A DNA stretch of 64,000 nt from Aquimarina sp042434915 (GCF_042434915.1 NZ_CP170198.1:2480001-2544000); one strand, 5' to 3'. Counted from the first letter of the stretch, positions 8,467 through 18,012 are shown. The notes: generated by a model not told the origin, from the letters alone. Numbers and translations: made by a program.

Positions 8467-9213
8467 TTAAATGACTTTTGCTTCGTTATGCAGTAAATCA
8501 ACTAATTGACCTATGTTATCTGGCGAAACTAACGTAACCTCTCCCTTTGGAGCAGGTTTTTCAAACTTAACAGCTTTTGTTTCATTTTGTACATCCACTG
8601 GATCTTTAACTGTAAGCGGTTTTTTTCTAGCCATCATAATACCTCGCATATTGGGAATACGCAAATCACTCTCTTCTACCAAACCTTTTTGACCACCAAT
8701 AACCAAAGGAAGTTTTGCTTTTGAAGTCTCTTTTCCTCCATCTATCTCACGTATAGCAGTTGCTGTATCGCCCTCGATCTCAAGACCAATGCAGGTATTT
8801 ATAAAATTAGCACCCGTAAGAGCAGCGATCATCCCTGGCACCATACCCCCGTTATAATCGATAGATTCTCTACCAGCAATAACCAAATCATAAGCTCCTT
8901 CTTTGACCACATTAGCTAGTTGTTTTGCTACAAAAAAACCATCTGTAGCCTCTGTATTAATGCGAATCGCATTATCTGCACCAATGGCAAGAGCTTTTCT
9001 TAAAGTCGGCTCTGTCTCAGCGCCTCCCACATTAACTACATCGACTGATGCTCCTTGCTTTTCTTTAAACCACATTGCACGTGTTAAACCAAATTCATCA
9101 TTTGGGTTAATCACAAATTGAACTCCATTCGTATCGAATTTTGTGTCTCCTTCAGTAAAATTAATTTTTGAAGTAGTATCCGGCACATGGCTAATACAAA
9201 CTAATATTTTCAT
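8467..9213 (-). CDS. etfB: Electron transfer flavoprotein subunit beta
   Basis: A 248-residue EtfB starting MKILVCISHVPDTTSKI. Typical segments are NPNDEFGLTRAMW, ALAIGADNAIRI and the nucleotide-binding stretch DLVIAGRESIDYNGGMVPGM, followed by LPLVIGGQKGL and MRGIMMARKKPL. It binds the AMP cofactor and forms the heterodimer with EtfA, encoded next downstream. It is divergent from pdhB, with a 165-bp intergenic region holding promoters for both. The minus-strand sequence there has a near match to the -7 element (TTTATTTG) about 40 bp upstream of the start. Confidence 0.97.
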   Translation of the reverse strand: MKILVCISHVPDTTSKINFTEGDTKFDTNGVQFVINPNDEFGLTRAMWFKEKQGASVDVVNVGGAETEPTLRKALAIGADNAIRINTEATDGFFVAKQLANVVKEGAYDLVIAGRESIDYNGGMVPGMIAALTGANFINTCIGLEIEGDTATAIREIDGGKETSKAKLPLVIGGQKGLVEESDLRIPNMRGIMMARKKPLTVKDPVDVQNETKAVKFEKPAPKGEVTLVSPDNIGQLVDLLHNEAKVI

Positions 9214-9337
9214 TTTATAACTGGTGTTTTTTTGAGTAATAATTAATTAAGACGAAGGTACAAATAAAATGTCTAATTTACTATGCGTGCATAATAAAAT
9301 TTTTAGCATTCCATCCTTCCCGAAGGGTATTAATTCC

Positions 9338-9345
9338 TATTTTTG
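9338..9345 (+). promoter_or_regulatory. Probable pdhB promoter -7 element
   Basis: TATTTTTG fits the Bacteroidota -7 consensus TAnnTTTG and lies 33 bp upstream of the pdhB ATG in the divergent etfB/pdhB intergenic region. Confidence 0.5.
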
Positions 9346-9378
9346 CCTTTCGAACAGGACAAAAATAATTCTTTATAA

Positions 9379-10356
9379 ATGAAAACTATACAATTCAGAG
9401 AAGCAATTTGCGAAGCAATGAGCGAAGAAATGCGCCGAGACGAATCTATTTATTTGATGGGTGAAGAGGTAGCAGAATATAATGGAGCTTATAAAGCTAG
9501 TAAAGGAATGCTTGATGAGTTTGGTCCTGAACGGGTAATTGACACCCCTATTTCTGAGCTTGGATTTTCTGGTATCGGTGTAGGTAGTGCAATGAATGGG
9601 AATCGGCCAATTATAGAGTTTATGACTTTCAACTTTTCTTTGGTCGGAATTGATCAAATAATTAACAATGCCGCAAAGATGCGACAGATGAGTGGAGGAC
9701 AGTTTAACATTCCAATTGTATTTAGAGGTCCCACCGCTTCTGCAGGACAATTGGGCGCTACACACTCTCAAGCTTTTGAAAATTGGTTCGCTAATACTCC
9801 TGGACTTAAAGTTGTTATTCCATCAAATCCTAAAGATGCCAAAGGATTATTGAAATCTGCCATTCGCGATAATGATCCTGTTATTTTTATGGAAAGTGAG
9901 CAAATGTATGGTGACAAAGGTGAAATGCCAGAAGGCGAGTTTACAATTCCATTAGGTGTTGCCGAAATAAAAAGAGAAGGTTCTGATGTTACAATAGTTT
10001 CTTTTGGAAAAATTATAAAAGAAGCATATAAAGCCGCTGAAGAACTACAAAAAGATAATATATCATGTGAAATTATCGATTTACGCACAGTACGACCATT
10101 AGATTTGGATGCTATTTATAAGTCTGTTAAAAAAACAAATAGATTAATTATTCTTGAAGAAGCTTGGCCTCTTGCTAATATTGCATCAGAGATATCGTAT
10201 CAAGTACAATCTAATATTTTTGATTACCTAGATGCTCCTATTATTAAAATAAATACGGCTGATACACCTACACCATACTCACCAGTCCTTTTTGAGCAAT
10301 GGTTACCTAATAAGGAAGATGTAAAGATAGCTGTCAAAAAAGTTATGTATAAATAG
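9379..10356 (+). CDS. pdhB: Pyruvate dehydrogenase E1 component subunit beta
   Basis: A 325-residue transketolase-like beta subunit. Motifs include MGEEVAEYNGAYKASKGM, RVIDTPISELGFSGIGVGSA and GPTASAGQLGATHSQAFENW in the pyrimidine-binding domain, and SFGKIIKEAYKAAEEL and LRTVRPLDLDAI in the C-terminal domain. With the E1 alpha subunit (not in the window) it decarboxylates pyruvate using thiamine diphosphate in the pyruvate dehydrogenase complex. The length is normal. A stand-alone E1 beta gene, away from E1 alpha and E2, occurs in other Flavobacteriaceae. Branched-chain 2-oxoacid E1 beta is the main alternative, but the overall match favours the pyruvate enzyme. Confidence 0.93.
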   Translation: MKTIQFREAICEAMSEEMRRDESIYLMGEEVAEYNGAYKASKGMLDEFGPERVIDTPISELGFSGIGVGSAMNGNRPIIEFMTFNFSLVGIDQIINNAAKMRQMSGGQFNIPIVFRGPTASAGQLGATHSQAFENWFANTPGLKVVIPSNPKDAKGLLKSAIRDNDPVIFMESEQMYGDKGEMPEGEFTIPLGVAEIKREGSDVTIVSFGKIIKEAYKAAEELQKDNISCEIIDLRTVRPLDLDAIYKSVKKTNRLIILEEAWPLANIASEISYQVQSNIFDYLDAPIIKINTADTPTPYSPVLFEQWLPNKEDVKIAVKKVMYK

Positions 10357-10481
10357 CAATAACACAACCACCCCCTCTTTACCTTAGTATGGCCTATTTA
10401 AATTCTTAACAGAAGCTTAGCAGACCCAAAAAAGGTGATTTGTAAATAAATTATATTTTTATCCTTTTTTAAATACTATAG

Positions 10482-12974
10482 ATGAAATATTGGATCTTAG
10501 GGGTTTTTGTTATTTTGACAACTACTTTTTCTTTTGCACAAACCAAAGTAAGTGGTCATGTATACGACAGTTTTGAACAACCCGTGCCTTTTGCAAATGT
10601 TGTTTTTGAAAACTCGACCATCGGAACTATAACAAATGAAAACGGGAAATTTTATATTGAATCCGACGCGAATTATAGCGCAATCAAAGTTTCTTTTATC
10701 GGATTTAAAACTCAAACTATCACATTAGATCGCAGTGCTAATTACGAGGTAGAAATAATTTTGGAAGAAGAAACCGCATCCCTTGATGAGGTTGTTATTT
10801 ATAAAGGAAAAACTTCAAAAAAGAACAATCCGGCTATAGATATCCTTAGAAAAATTTGGGAAAATAGACGTGACAATGGTGTAAAAAAATTCAAACAATA
10901 TTCCTATGATAAATATGAAAAGTTAGAGTTTGATTTAAATACTATTGATAGTGCTCTAATAAACAGTCGTGTTTTTAACGGAATGGAGTTTATATTTGAT
11001 GATATTGACACTTCCCGCATCTCGGGTAAAACATATTTACCTATATTTCTTAATGAAGCGATATCAAAGGTATATGGGGATAACATTTTAAATGAGACTA
11101 AAGAGGTTTTAACTGGAAATAAAAATGCTGGTTTCAGTAATAACCAGACACTTATTGCTTTTGTAAAAGATCTCTATTCAGATTACAATATTTACGACAA
11201 TTACCTAAAGTTCTTTGATAAAAGTTTTACAAGTCCGCTCTCGAGAACGGGTATTGGCGTATACAATTATGTGCTTTCTGATAGTGCGTATGTAGACAAT
11301 AAATGGTGTTATAACATTGTTTATTATCCTAGACGTAAAAACGAACTTACCTTTAAAGGAGATTTTTGGGTTAATGATACTACTTGGGCTGTAAAACAAA
11401 TTAGCCTAGAAGTAACAAAAAGTGCTAATATAAATTGGGTTAAAGACTTGTATATAGAACAAGAATTTGATGTACTTAATGATTCCACTTTTTTAATTAC
11501 TAAAGACTATTTTCAGTCAGATTTTGCCTTTAGTAAAAAAGAAAAATCCAGAGGTGTTTACGGAAAACGCACAACGCTTTATGATAATTACAAGTTTGAC
11601 ATACCTAAAGATAAAAAATTCTATCAAAGTCAAATTGATCCCTATAACGAAGATGTCTATAATAGAGATGATGAATTTTGGTCAAATTCTCGTATGGAAT
11701 CCCTTAATAAAGACGAAGCTAAAGTGTACAAACTACTCGATACGTTGCGTACAGTCAAAGCATTTAAACGTCTTTACAATATAGGGACCATTTTAGCTTC
11801 GGGTTATGTAGAGTTTAATGGCTTTGATTTTGGACCCTTATTTTCAACTTTTGGATACAATAATATTGAAGGTTTTCGTCTTAGAGCTGGGGGTAGAACT
11901 TATTTTACGTCAAATGATCAGTGGAGGATCGAAGGCTACGGAGCTTATGGCTTTAAAGACGAAAAATTTAAATACGGCATCTCGGGTAAGTATTTATTGG
12001 ACAGGAAATCTCGCCTTATTATTACTGCTGGTAATCGCAGAGATGTAGAACAACTTGGTGCAAGTCTGACCAATACCAATGATGTTGAAGGTCGAAGTTT
12101 GGCTTCCTCATCAGTAATCTCAACGGGGGATAACAATCGTTTAACCTCTATCAATCTTACTGCATTTTCACTAGAAATAGAGCCTCGTAAAAATCTTACT
12201 GTAGGGGTCACAGGATCGTTTAGAAAACTTAAACCAGCGGATCGAGATTTATTTAGTTTGGATTTTTATGATCCCGAAACCAATGAGTTGAAATCTGAAA
12301 TTAAACAAACAGAAATCTCTACTAAAATTACGTATTCACCTGGCAGAAAAACTACGGGTTATGGTGTTGACCGCATCATCGTAAATGATGGAGATTATGC
12401 ACAATTATTCTTAAATTACAGTGCAGGACTCAAAGGCATAGCCGAAAGTGATTTTGAATATGAAAAGCTTCAGTTTTTTTATAGACAACCTTGGAACGTT
12501 GGTGGTTTTGGAAAGTTAAATAGCTCTTTAGAGGTAGGTAAAACCTTTGGTACTGTACCCTTAGGACTATTAAGCGTTGTCCCAGGTAATCAAACGTATT
12601 TATCAATTTATAATACATTTCCCCTCCTCAATTTCTACGAATTTGTTACCGACACCTATACATCTCTCCATTTGGAACATAACTTTAACGGAAGAATTTT
12701 TTCAAGAGTTCCTCTATTACGTAAACTCAATTTGAGAGAACTCGTCGGTTTAAGAGGAGTCTGGGGAGAACTATCTGAAGAAAATAGATTAATCAGTGAA
12801 CCTTCTGAATTACTTCTCATCGCTCCAGATGAAGAAATATATTGGGAATATAGTGTTGGAGTTGGTAATATTTTTAAAATTTTTAGAATTGACTTTCATT
12901 TCAGAGGTAATTATTTTGATAATCCAGATGCCCGAAATTTTGGGGTAACTGGATCCTTCGGTTTCTATTTTTAA
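10482..12974 (+). CDS. DUF5686 / carboxypeptidase-regulatory-like outer-membrane protein
   Basis: An 830-residue secreted protein. Residues 1-19 are a signal peptide (FSFAQT). Residues about 20-105 are a CarboxypepD_reg-like beta-sandwich (VSGHVYDSFEQPVPFANVVF, VSFIGFKTQTI), as found at the N-terminus of SusC-like receptors. The rest matches the DUF5686 architecture: a long periplasmic part (NNPAIDILRKIWENRR, FKGDFWVNDTTWAVKQISLE), then many alternating beta strands and a terminal aromatic residue (GSFGFYF), which suggests a C-terminal beta barrel. It is not a TonB-dependent receptor because no plug domain is visible. Function is unknown; the family is widespread in Bacteroidota. It is probably monocistronic. 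Confidence 0.88.
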   Translation: MKYWILGVFVILTTTFSFAQTKVSGHVYDSFEQPVPFANVVFENSTIGTITNENGKFYIESDANYSAIKVSFIGFKTQTITLDRSANYEVEIILEEETASLDEVVIYKGKTSKKNNPAIDILRKIWENRRDNGVKKFKQYSYDKYEKLEFDLNTIDSALINSRVFNGMEFIFDDIDTSRISGKTYLPIFLNEAISKVYGDNILNETKEVLTGNKNAGFSNNQTLIAFVKDLYSDYNIYDNYLKFFDKSFTSPLSRTGIGVYNYVLSDSAYVDNKWCYNIVYYPRRKNELTFKGDFWVNDTTWAVKQISLEVTKSANINWVKDLYIEQEFDVLNDSTFLITKDYFQSDFAFSKKEKSRGVYGKRTTLYDNYKFDIPKDKKFYQSQIDPYNEDVYNRDDEFWSNSRMESLNKDEAKVYKLLDTLRTVKAFKRLYNIGTILASGYVEFNGFDFGPLFSTFGYNNIEGFRLRAGGRTYFTSNDQWRIEGYGAYGFKDEKFKYGISGKYLLDRKSRLIITAGNRRDVEQLGASLTNTNDVEGRSLASSSVISTGDNNRLTSINLTAFSLEIEPRKNLTVGVTGSFRKLKPADRDLFSLDFYDPETNELKSEIKQTEISTKITYSPGRKTTGYGVDRIIVNDGDYAQLFLNYSAGLKGIAESDFEYEKLQFFYRQPWNVGGFGKLNSSLEVGKTFGTVPLGLLSVVPGNQTYLSIYNTFPLLNFYEFVTDTYTSLHLEHNFNGRIFSRVPLLRKLNLRELVGLRGVWGELSEENRLISEPSELLLIAPDEEIYWEYSVGVGNIFKIFRIDFHFRGNYFDNPDARNFGVTGSFGFYF

Positions 12975-12995
12975 AATATAGCACAATAATTTATT

Positions 12996-13033
12996 CATTA
13001 GAAGCAAGTTAACACTGGCAACTTCTAATGTTT
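12996..13033 (+). terminator. Possible terminator after the DUF5686 gene
   Basis: A 9-bp inverted repeat, CATTAGAAG at 12996-13004 and CTTCTAATG at 13022-13030, with a 17-nt loop and a short T-run (TTT). It lies 22 bp after the stop codon. The weak T-tract keeps confidence moderate. Confidence 0.45.
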
Positions 13034-13120
13034 CACCATTTCAAATCTTTTAAAACTTTAAGAAATTAATAATTTTGCATAAAATTTAGATATAAACTTT
13101 ATCCAACCCCCTGTATTTGT

Positions 13121-13128
13121 TATATTTG
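13121..13128 (+). promoter_or_regulatory. Probable ppa promoter -7 element
   Basis: TATATTTG matches TAnnTTTG exactly, 24 bp upstream of the ppa ATG at 13153. The frame of ppa extends upstream through this element to a TTG at 13117, which argues for the downstream ATG as start. Confidence 0.6.
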
Positions 13129-13152
13129 CCGCCCATTAAAAGTAGAATAAAT

Positions 13153-13683
13153 ATGAGCGCAGCAACACGCGAGAGTTTTGACGTTTTGATCGAAATTCCA
13201 AAAGGAAGTAGAAATAAATATGAATACGATTTTGATATAAAGAAGGTACGATACGACCGTATGATATTTTCTTCTATGATGTATCCAGCAGATTATGGTT
13301 TTATTCCTGAAACTTTAGCCCTTGATGGTGACCCTCTAGATGTTTTGGTATTAGTAACAGAACCAACATTTCCTGGTTGTGTTATGGAGGTAAAACCAAT
13401 AGGCGTTTTTCATATGGCAGATGAAAAAGGTCCTGATGAAAAGATTATTTGCGTACCTGTTTCTGATCCTATTGCAAATAGTATTTCTGACCTAAGTGAA
13501 TTAAACCCTCATTTAATTAAAGAAATTGAACATTTCTTTCAAGTTTATAAAGATCTTGAAAAGAAAAAAGTAGATGTAGGCGACTGGGGCAATCAAAATG
13601 CAGCTAAAGAAATTATCAAAGCGTGCGTAAAACGCTTTGAGGATTTAACAGATAAACCTAAAGGGCTCTTTAGTATTAGCTAA
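13153..13683 (+). CDS. ppa: Soluble inorganic pyrophosphatase (family I)
   Basis: Encodes 176 residues from the ATG at 13153. Family I pyrophosphatases hydrolyse PPi to two phosphates with Mg2+ in the cytoplasm. Key segments are IEIPKGSRNKYEYD, MMYPADYGFIPETLALDGDP followed by LDVLV (the Asp-rich metal site), and DEKIICVPVSDP. The start was chosen because the -7 element at 13121-13128 lies inside the longer frame. It is followed by a strong terminator and then by the membrane-bound pyrophosphatase gene, so two PPi-consuming enzymes sit next to each other. Confidence 0.96.
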   Translation: MSAATRESFDVLIEIPKGSRNKYEYDFDIKKVRYDRMIFSSMMYPADYGFIPETLALDGDPLDVLVLVTEPTFPGCVMEVKPIGVFHMADEKGPDEKIICVPVSDPIANSISDLSELNPHLIKEIEHFFQVYKDLEKKKVDVGDWGNQNAAKEIIKACVKRFEDLTDKPKGLFSIS

Positions 13684-13702
13684 CACACGGTATAAATTAT
13701 AC

Positions 13703-13740
13703 AAAAAGCGCAATATTTTATTAAAAATATTGCGCTTTTT
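13703..13740 (+). terminator. Strong intrinsic terminator after ppa
   Basis: A 16-bp perfect inverted repeat (AAAAAGCGCAATATTT and its complement) with a 6-nt loop, ending in TTTTT. The symmetry would allow function on both strands. Confidence 0.9.
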
Positions 13741-13793
13741 GTATTTAAATGAATTTTACTACATTTAAACTTCATTAACTAAATTTAAATTTT

Positions 13794-16154
13794 ATGCAAT
13801 CAAACATGATCCTTATCCCCATAGCCTTAGCTATTTTGGGGTTGTTATTTATGCTCATAAAAATGTCGTGGGTTAAAAAACAATCGCCTGGGAATGAAAA
13901 AATGCAACAGATCTCCAAAAGCATTAAAGAAGGTGCCCTCGCCTTTTTGTCTGCAGAATATAAATTACTTTTAATCTTCGTACTTTTTGCCTCTATGGCA
14001 CTCTTTGGAATCTCCATGTTTGTAAAAACGACAAGTTGGATGATTGTACCCGCTTTTATTATTGGTGCTATTTTTTCTGCACTTGCAGGTAATATAGGGA
14101 TGAGGATTGCTACAGATGCGAATGCCAGAACTGCAGAAGCAGCAAAAACAAGTCTACCGCAAGCTTTGAAAGTTTCTTTTGGAGGCGGAACAGTGATGGG
14201 TTTGGGTGTAGCAGGTTTGGCTGTGTTAGGCTTGAGTCTATTCTTTCTATTCTTTACCAACCATTTTATGACAAGTACTGGTAATTTATATGATAATATG
14301 ACTATTGTTCTTGAAACTTTGGCTGGGTTTTCTTTAGGAGCTGAGTCCATAGCATTATTTGCCCGTGTTGGAGGAGGGATTTATACCAAAGCAGCAGATG
14401 TAGGAGCAGATCTGGTAGGTAAAGTCGAGGCTGGAATACCAGAAGACGATCCAAGAAATCCAGCTACAATAGCTGATAACGTAGGAGACAATGTAGGTGA
14501 TGTTGCTGGTATGGGAGCAGATTTATTTGGCTCTTATGTAGCTACGGTATTAGCTGCGATGGTTCTGGGTAATTATGTTATTCGTGACATGTCTACAATA
14601 ACTCCATTTACAGACGAGTTTAACAATATGGGGCCTATACTTCTCCCAATCGTAATTGCTGGAGTTGGAATTTTAGCTTCTATTGTTGGGACATTTTTAG
14701 TATCTATTAAAAACAATGATGCAAAAGAAACTCAAGTACAACGTGCACTGGATATAGGAAATTGGGGCGCGATTATCTTAACAGTTATTGCAAGTTATTT
14801 TTTGATACAATATATGCTACCTGAAACGATGCAAATGAACTTTTTTGGAGAAGGAACTAAAGTGATACCTTCGATGAACGTTTTTTATTCCTGTATCATC
14901 GGTCTAGCGGTGGGTGCGTTAATTTCTGTAGTTACTGCATATTACACTAGCTTAGGAAAAAAGCCTGTTTTGGATATTGTAAAAAACAGTTCTACTGGTG
15001 CTGCTACTAATATAATTGCAGGTCTAGCTGTTGGTATGCAATCAACATTTCTATCTGTTTTATTATTCGCAGCTGCTATTTACGGCTCTTATGAACTAGC
15101 GGGATTTTATGGAGTAGCTTTAGCCGCTTCGGCTATGATGGCTACTACCGCTATGCAATTGGCTATTGACGCCTTTGGACCCATTGCAGATAATGCAGGT
15201 GGTGTAGCCGAAATGAGTAATCTAGATGACCATGTTAGAGAGCGTACAGATATCCTAGATTCTGTAGGAAATACTACAGCGGCGGTTGGTAAAGGATTTG
15301 CAATTGCATCAGCAGCACTAACTGCTTTGGCTCTTTTTGCTGCGTACGTTACATTTACTGGTATTGATGGTATCAATATTTTTAAAGCTGATGTTTTGGC
15401 AGCACTATTTGTGGGTGGCATGATCCCGGTAGTTTTCTCTGCATTAGCTATGAAATCTGTTGGAAAAGCAGCGATGGAAATGGTTCAGGAAGTACGTAGA
15501 CAGTTCAGAGAAATTCCTGGTATTCTAGAAGGAACGGGTACTCCAGAATATGCAAAGTGTGTAGCTATTTCGACCAAAGCAGCATTAAAAGAAATGATAC
15601 TTCCTGGTTTGATCACTATTATTACTCCTATTCTTGTTGGAGCTATTTTTGGAGCAGAACCTTTGGGTGGTTATATGGCAGGTGTTTGCGTATCTGGTGT
15701 GATGTGGGCCATTTTTCAAAACAATGCAGGTGGTGCATGGGATAATGCAAAAAAATCATTTGAAGCAGGTGTCGAGATTGATGGACAAATGACGTATAAA
15801 GGATCTGATGCTCATAAAGCCGCTGTTACCGGTGATACAGTTGGAGATCCGTTTAAAGATACCTCGGGACCCTCTATGAATATTTTGATCAAATTAACTT
15901 GTCTAATAGGTTTAGTCATTGCGCCTATATTAGGCGAGCATGAAACAGCTACTGTTCTTACATCCAATCAAGTTATAGAAAGTACAGCTCCTCTTAATGC
16001 ACAAAATTTTGAAGTAGAAATTAGCGTCGTAAATGAACAAGCAACTGCTACCGTACAATATTTTATAAATGGTGAAAAAATTATAAAAACCTTCTCAGGT
16101 TCAGAAGCAACTGTAAGGAAAGATATCCAAAACCTTAAAGACTCCTTAAAATAA
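13794..16154 (+). CDS. hppA: Membrane-bound ion-pumping pyrophosphatase, K+-dependent type
   Basis: A 786-residue multi-spanning pyrophosphatase that couples PPi hydrolysis to Na+ and/or H+ export across the inner membrane. The catalytic segments are GADLVGKVEAGIPEDDPRNP, ADNVGDNVGDVAGMGADLF and DNAGGVAEM; the C-terminal SDAHKAAVTGDTVGDPFKDT is also conserved. The determinant region reads GNTTAAVGKG (residues 492-501): Ala496 and Gly499 are the form seen in K+-dependent enzymes, where K+-independent proton pumps have Lys. K+-dependent members are often Na+ pumps. The last about 65 residues (after LGEHETATV) form an extra hydrophilic tail. It lies 110 bp after ppa, behind a strong terminator, so it probably has its own promoter. 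Confidence 0.95.
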   Translation: MQSNMILIPIALAILGLLFMLIKMSWVKKQSPGNEKMQQISKSIKEGALAFLSAEYKLLLIFVLFASMALFGISMFVKTTSWMIVPAFIIGAIFSALAGNIGMRIATDANARTAEAAKTSLPQALKVSFGGGTVMGLGVAGLAVLGLSLFFLFFTNHFMTSTGNLYDNMTIVLETLAGFSLGAESIALFARVGGGIYTKAADVGADLVGKVEAGIPEDDPRNPATIADNVGDNVGDVAGMGADLFGSYVATVLAAMVLGNYVIRDMSTITPFTDEFNNMGPILLPIVIAGVGILASIVGTFLVSIKNNDAKETQVQRALDIGNWGAIILTVIASYFLIQYMLPETMQMNFFGEGTKVIPSMNVFYSCIIGLAVGALISVVTAYYTSLGKKPVLDIVKNSSTGAATNIIAGLAVGMQSTFLSVLLFAAAIYGSYELAGFYGVALAASAMMATTAMQLAIDAFGPIADNAGGVAEMSNLDDHVRERTDILDSVGNTTAAVGKGFAIASAALTALALFAAYVTFTGIDGINIFKADVLAALFVGGMIPVVFSALAMKSVGKAAMEMVQEVRRQFREIPGILEGTGTPEYAKCVAISTKAALKEMILPGLITIITPILVGAIFGAEPLGGYMAGVCVSGVMWAIFQNNAGGAWDNAKKSFEAGVEIDGQMTYKGSDAHKAAVTGDTVGDPFKDTSGPSMNILIKLTCLIGLVIAPILGEHETATVLTSNQVIESTAPLNAQNFEVEISVVNEQATATVQYFINGEKIIKTFSGSEATVRKDIQNLKDSLK

Positions 16155-16170
16155 AGTAAATAACAATATA

Positions 16171-16200
16171 AAAAACCTCGTCTCTCGACGAGGTTTTTTT
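16171..16200 (+). terminator. Intrinsic terminator after hppA
   Basis: A perfect 12-bp stem AAAAACCTCGTC / GACGAGGTTTTT with a TCTC loop, ending in a T7 run, 16 bp after the hppA stop. Confidence 0.92.
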
Positions 16201-16223
16201 ATCTTTAACATCAAGATATTTTC

Positions 16224-17219
16224 ATGTTTAAGAAAAAGCCATTAAGAATTAATTCATACTTAAGTTACGGTACTATAGCTCATTTTAGAGCATCAGGAAG
16301 GGCTTTAAAGTTTAGAAATGTTGAGTTTATCGACGATCTGGGTCGTTTAAAAACCCTTATTAATATTTACAAACAATTTGAAAGTGATGAAATTAGGAAC
16401 ACGCAATTAAACATTAAACTTTCGAATGGCTTATCTTTTGAAACAAAAACTGATAAAGAAGGATATTATATTTTTGATAAAGATATCAAAAATTTAGATC
16501 GTTTAACTAGCAGTATGGGTTGGGTTTCATATCTCGTTTCCTATAAAAATGCGGAGCAAAAAATTTTAAAAGATAATATTTTTGAGGGTCAAATGCTTAT
16601 CCCTTCCAAAAATGCTAATTATGGAATTATCAGCGATATTGATGATACTATTTTACACACTGGAGTAGCTTCATTTATGAAATGGAGATTGATTCGAAAT
16701 ACATTTTTTAGAAATTTTGATAAGCGTATGCCTTTAGAAGGTACTTCACAATTTTATAAAAAGCTTCAGTTGGGAACTCTTGACAAACCCTTAAATCCTT
16801 TTTTTTATATAAGTAATAGTCCATGGAATCTATACGATTACTTAACCGCCTTTTTACAACGACATTATTTCCCAAAAGGCCCAATTTTATTAAGAGACTT
16901 AAAACATCCTTTTGAGAAAAAACCTAAAAACAAGTTACCACATAAAGAAAAGGAAATTATTAATTTACTTACCCTCTACCCCAATCTAAAATTCGTGTTA
17001 ATTGGGGATAGTGGAGAAAAAGATGCAGATATTTACACAAAAATTGCTGCTCAATACCCCAATAGGATTTTAGCAATTTATGTGAGAAGTGTTAATCACA
17101 CTGGGCGATTCAATCGCATTCAACGTATAGTCGACTCTTTCAAAACAACGCCAATATTACAGGTAAAAACATCCAAAGAAGCAGAGATTCACGCACGCAG
17201 TATCGGGTTGATTAAGTAG
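16224..17219 (+). CDS. App1-family phosphatase domain protein (DUF2183)
   Basis: A 331-residue protein. The C-terminal part matches the App1 catalytic domain (DUF2183), a HAD-like phosphatidate phosphatase fold. The DxDxT motif is visible as SDIDDTILHTG (Asp138, Asp140, Thr142), followed by FFYISNSPWNLYDYL, LRDLKHPF and FVLIGDSGEKDADIY, the latter carrying the downstream acidic residues. Residues about 50-120 form a beta-rich N-terminal domain (QLNIKLSNGLSFETKTDKEG). There is no signal peptide, so it is probably cytoplasmic. Yeast App1 acts on phosphatidate; the bacterial substrate is not known. It converges with the S24 regulator gene, with 8 bp between stops. Confidence 0.9.
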   Translation: MFKKKPLRINSYLSYGTIAHFRASGRALKFRNVEFIDDLGRLKTLINIYKQFESDEIRNTQLNIKLSNGLSFETKTDKEGYYIFDKDIKNLDRLTSSMGWVSYLVSYKNAEQKILKDNIFEGQMLIPSKNANYGIISDIDDTILHTGVASFMKWRLIRNTFFRNFDKRMPLEGTSQFYKKLQLGTLDKPLNPFFYISNSPWNLYDYLTAFLQRHYFPKGPILLRDLKHPFEKKPKNKLPHKEKEIINLLTLYPNLKFVLIGDSGEKDADIYTKIAAQYPNRILAIYVRSVNHTGRFNRIQRIVDSFKTTPILQVKTSKEAEIHARSIGLIK

Positions 17220-17227
17220 TGAAAGGT

Positions 17228-17995
17228 TTAATTTTTTAAACTCCTAACTTCTGAAGTTAGTGTTTTCATAGCTTCTTGCAATTGCTTTAAACTAGCATTG
17301 TCTGTGTGAGAATCAATATTAAAACTAAGTTTACTATTTACCTCCCATAATTCCATTACTTGATGAGCGTGTATTTGATAGGGCAAATATTCTGCATTTA
17401 AAGAAACTAAAGTAAGAATATTTGCGTCTGGATTTTTGCGAATTTTTTTTACAACAACACTATCTTCTAAAACGATTACATAAATATTAGCATCAGTAAC
17501 TTCCGATAAATTAGATATTGCTTTACCTATCACCCACTCCTTAGGTTCTAGAACAGGCAACATACTGTCTCCTTCAACCTGAAAACCTCGATAGGTAGCA
17601 TTACGATATTCTGCTAAAGGAATATTAAAGGCTGGTAATTGTTGATACCAATCAATATCTTGAACATTTTGAGGATATCCTGCCGCGGCTTTCACATTAA
17701 CTAGGACCATATTCTCATTATCCTCGGCATCTACGGTTACTACTTTAGGAGAAACATCAACGGTATTGATTTGAATACTCTTTTGATCACTATCACCAAA
17801 AAGCCATAATGGATTCAAATTGAACTCACGCAACAAATTAGCGACTACTCTACCAGAGATCTTCGTTTTCCCACGCTCTATATCTGCGGTAGAATTTTTA
17901 ATGCCCAAAACTTTGGCAAATTCTGATTGAGTAAAATGTTGTTCTTCACGAATCTGTTTGAAACGTTTAATAGTTTGGTTGGTTGAATGTTCCAT
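17228..17995 (-). CDS. LexA/C1-like S24 repressor with HTH domain
   Basis: A 255-residue regulator. The N-terminal XRE-type helix-turn-helix (about 9-65) reads FKQIREEQHFTQSEFAKVLG followed by IKNSTADIERGK. The C-terminal S24 peptidase domain has the catalytic Ser144 in VEGDSMLP and Lys183 in DSVVVKKIRK, with an Ala105-Gly106 pair in KAAAGYPQ at the position expected for self-cleavage, as in LexA and lambda CI. The last about 30 residues are a helical extension. It is transcribed away from a DUF559 / radical SAM / TIGR03915 repair operon, and the shared intergenic region carries palindromes TGGAATnnTTCCA. It most likely represses itself and that operon and is released by DNA damage; cleavage is inferred. 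Confidence 0.93.
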   Translation of the reverse strand: MEHSTNQTIKRFKQIREEQHFTQSEFAKVLGIKNSTADIERGKTKISGRVVANLLREFNLNPLWLFGDSDQKSIQINTVDVSPKVVTVDAEDNENMVLVNVKAAAGYPQNVQDIDWYQQLPAFNIPLAEYRNATYRGFQVEGDSMLPVLEPKEWVIGKAISNLSEVTDANIYVIVLEDSVVVKKIRKNPDANILTLVSLNAEYLPYQIHAHQVMELWEVNSKLSFNIDSHTDNASLKQLQEAMKTLTSEVRSLKN

Positions 17996-18012
17996 ACTAA
18001 AATTGATGTTTT

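Noticed and set aside
13775..14350. 191-residue minus-strand reading frame antisense to hppA
   Set aside because: Lies over the hppA start, which is strongly supported; composition is that of an antisense shadow and no family is recognisable.
17244..17260. Palindrome CTAACTTCTGAAGTTAG as a terminator between converging genes
   Set aside because: It lies inside the 3' end of the repressor coding region and has only a weak T-run; probably coincidental.
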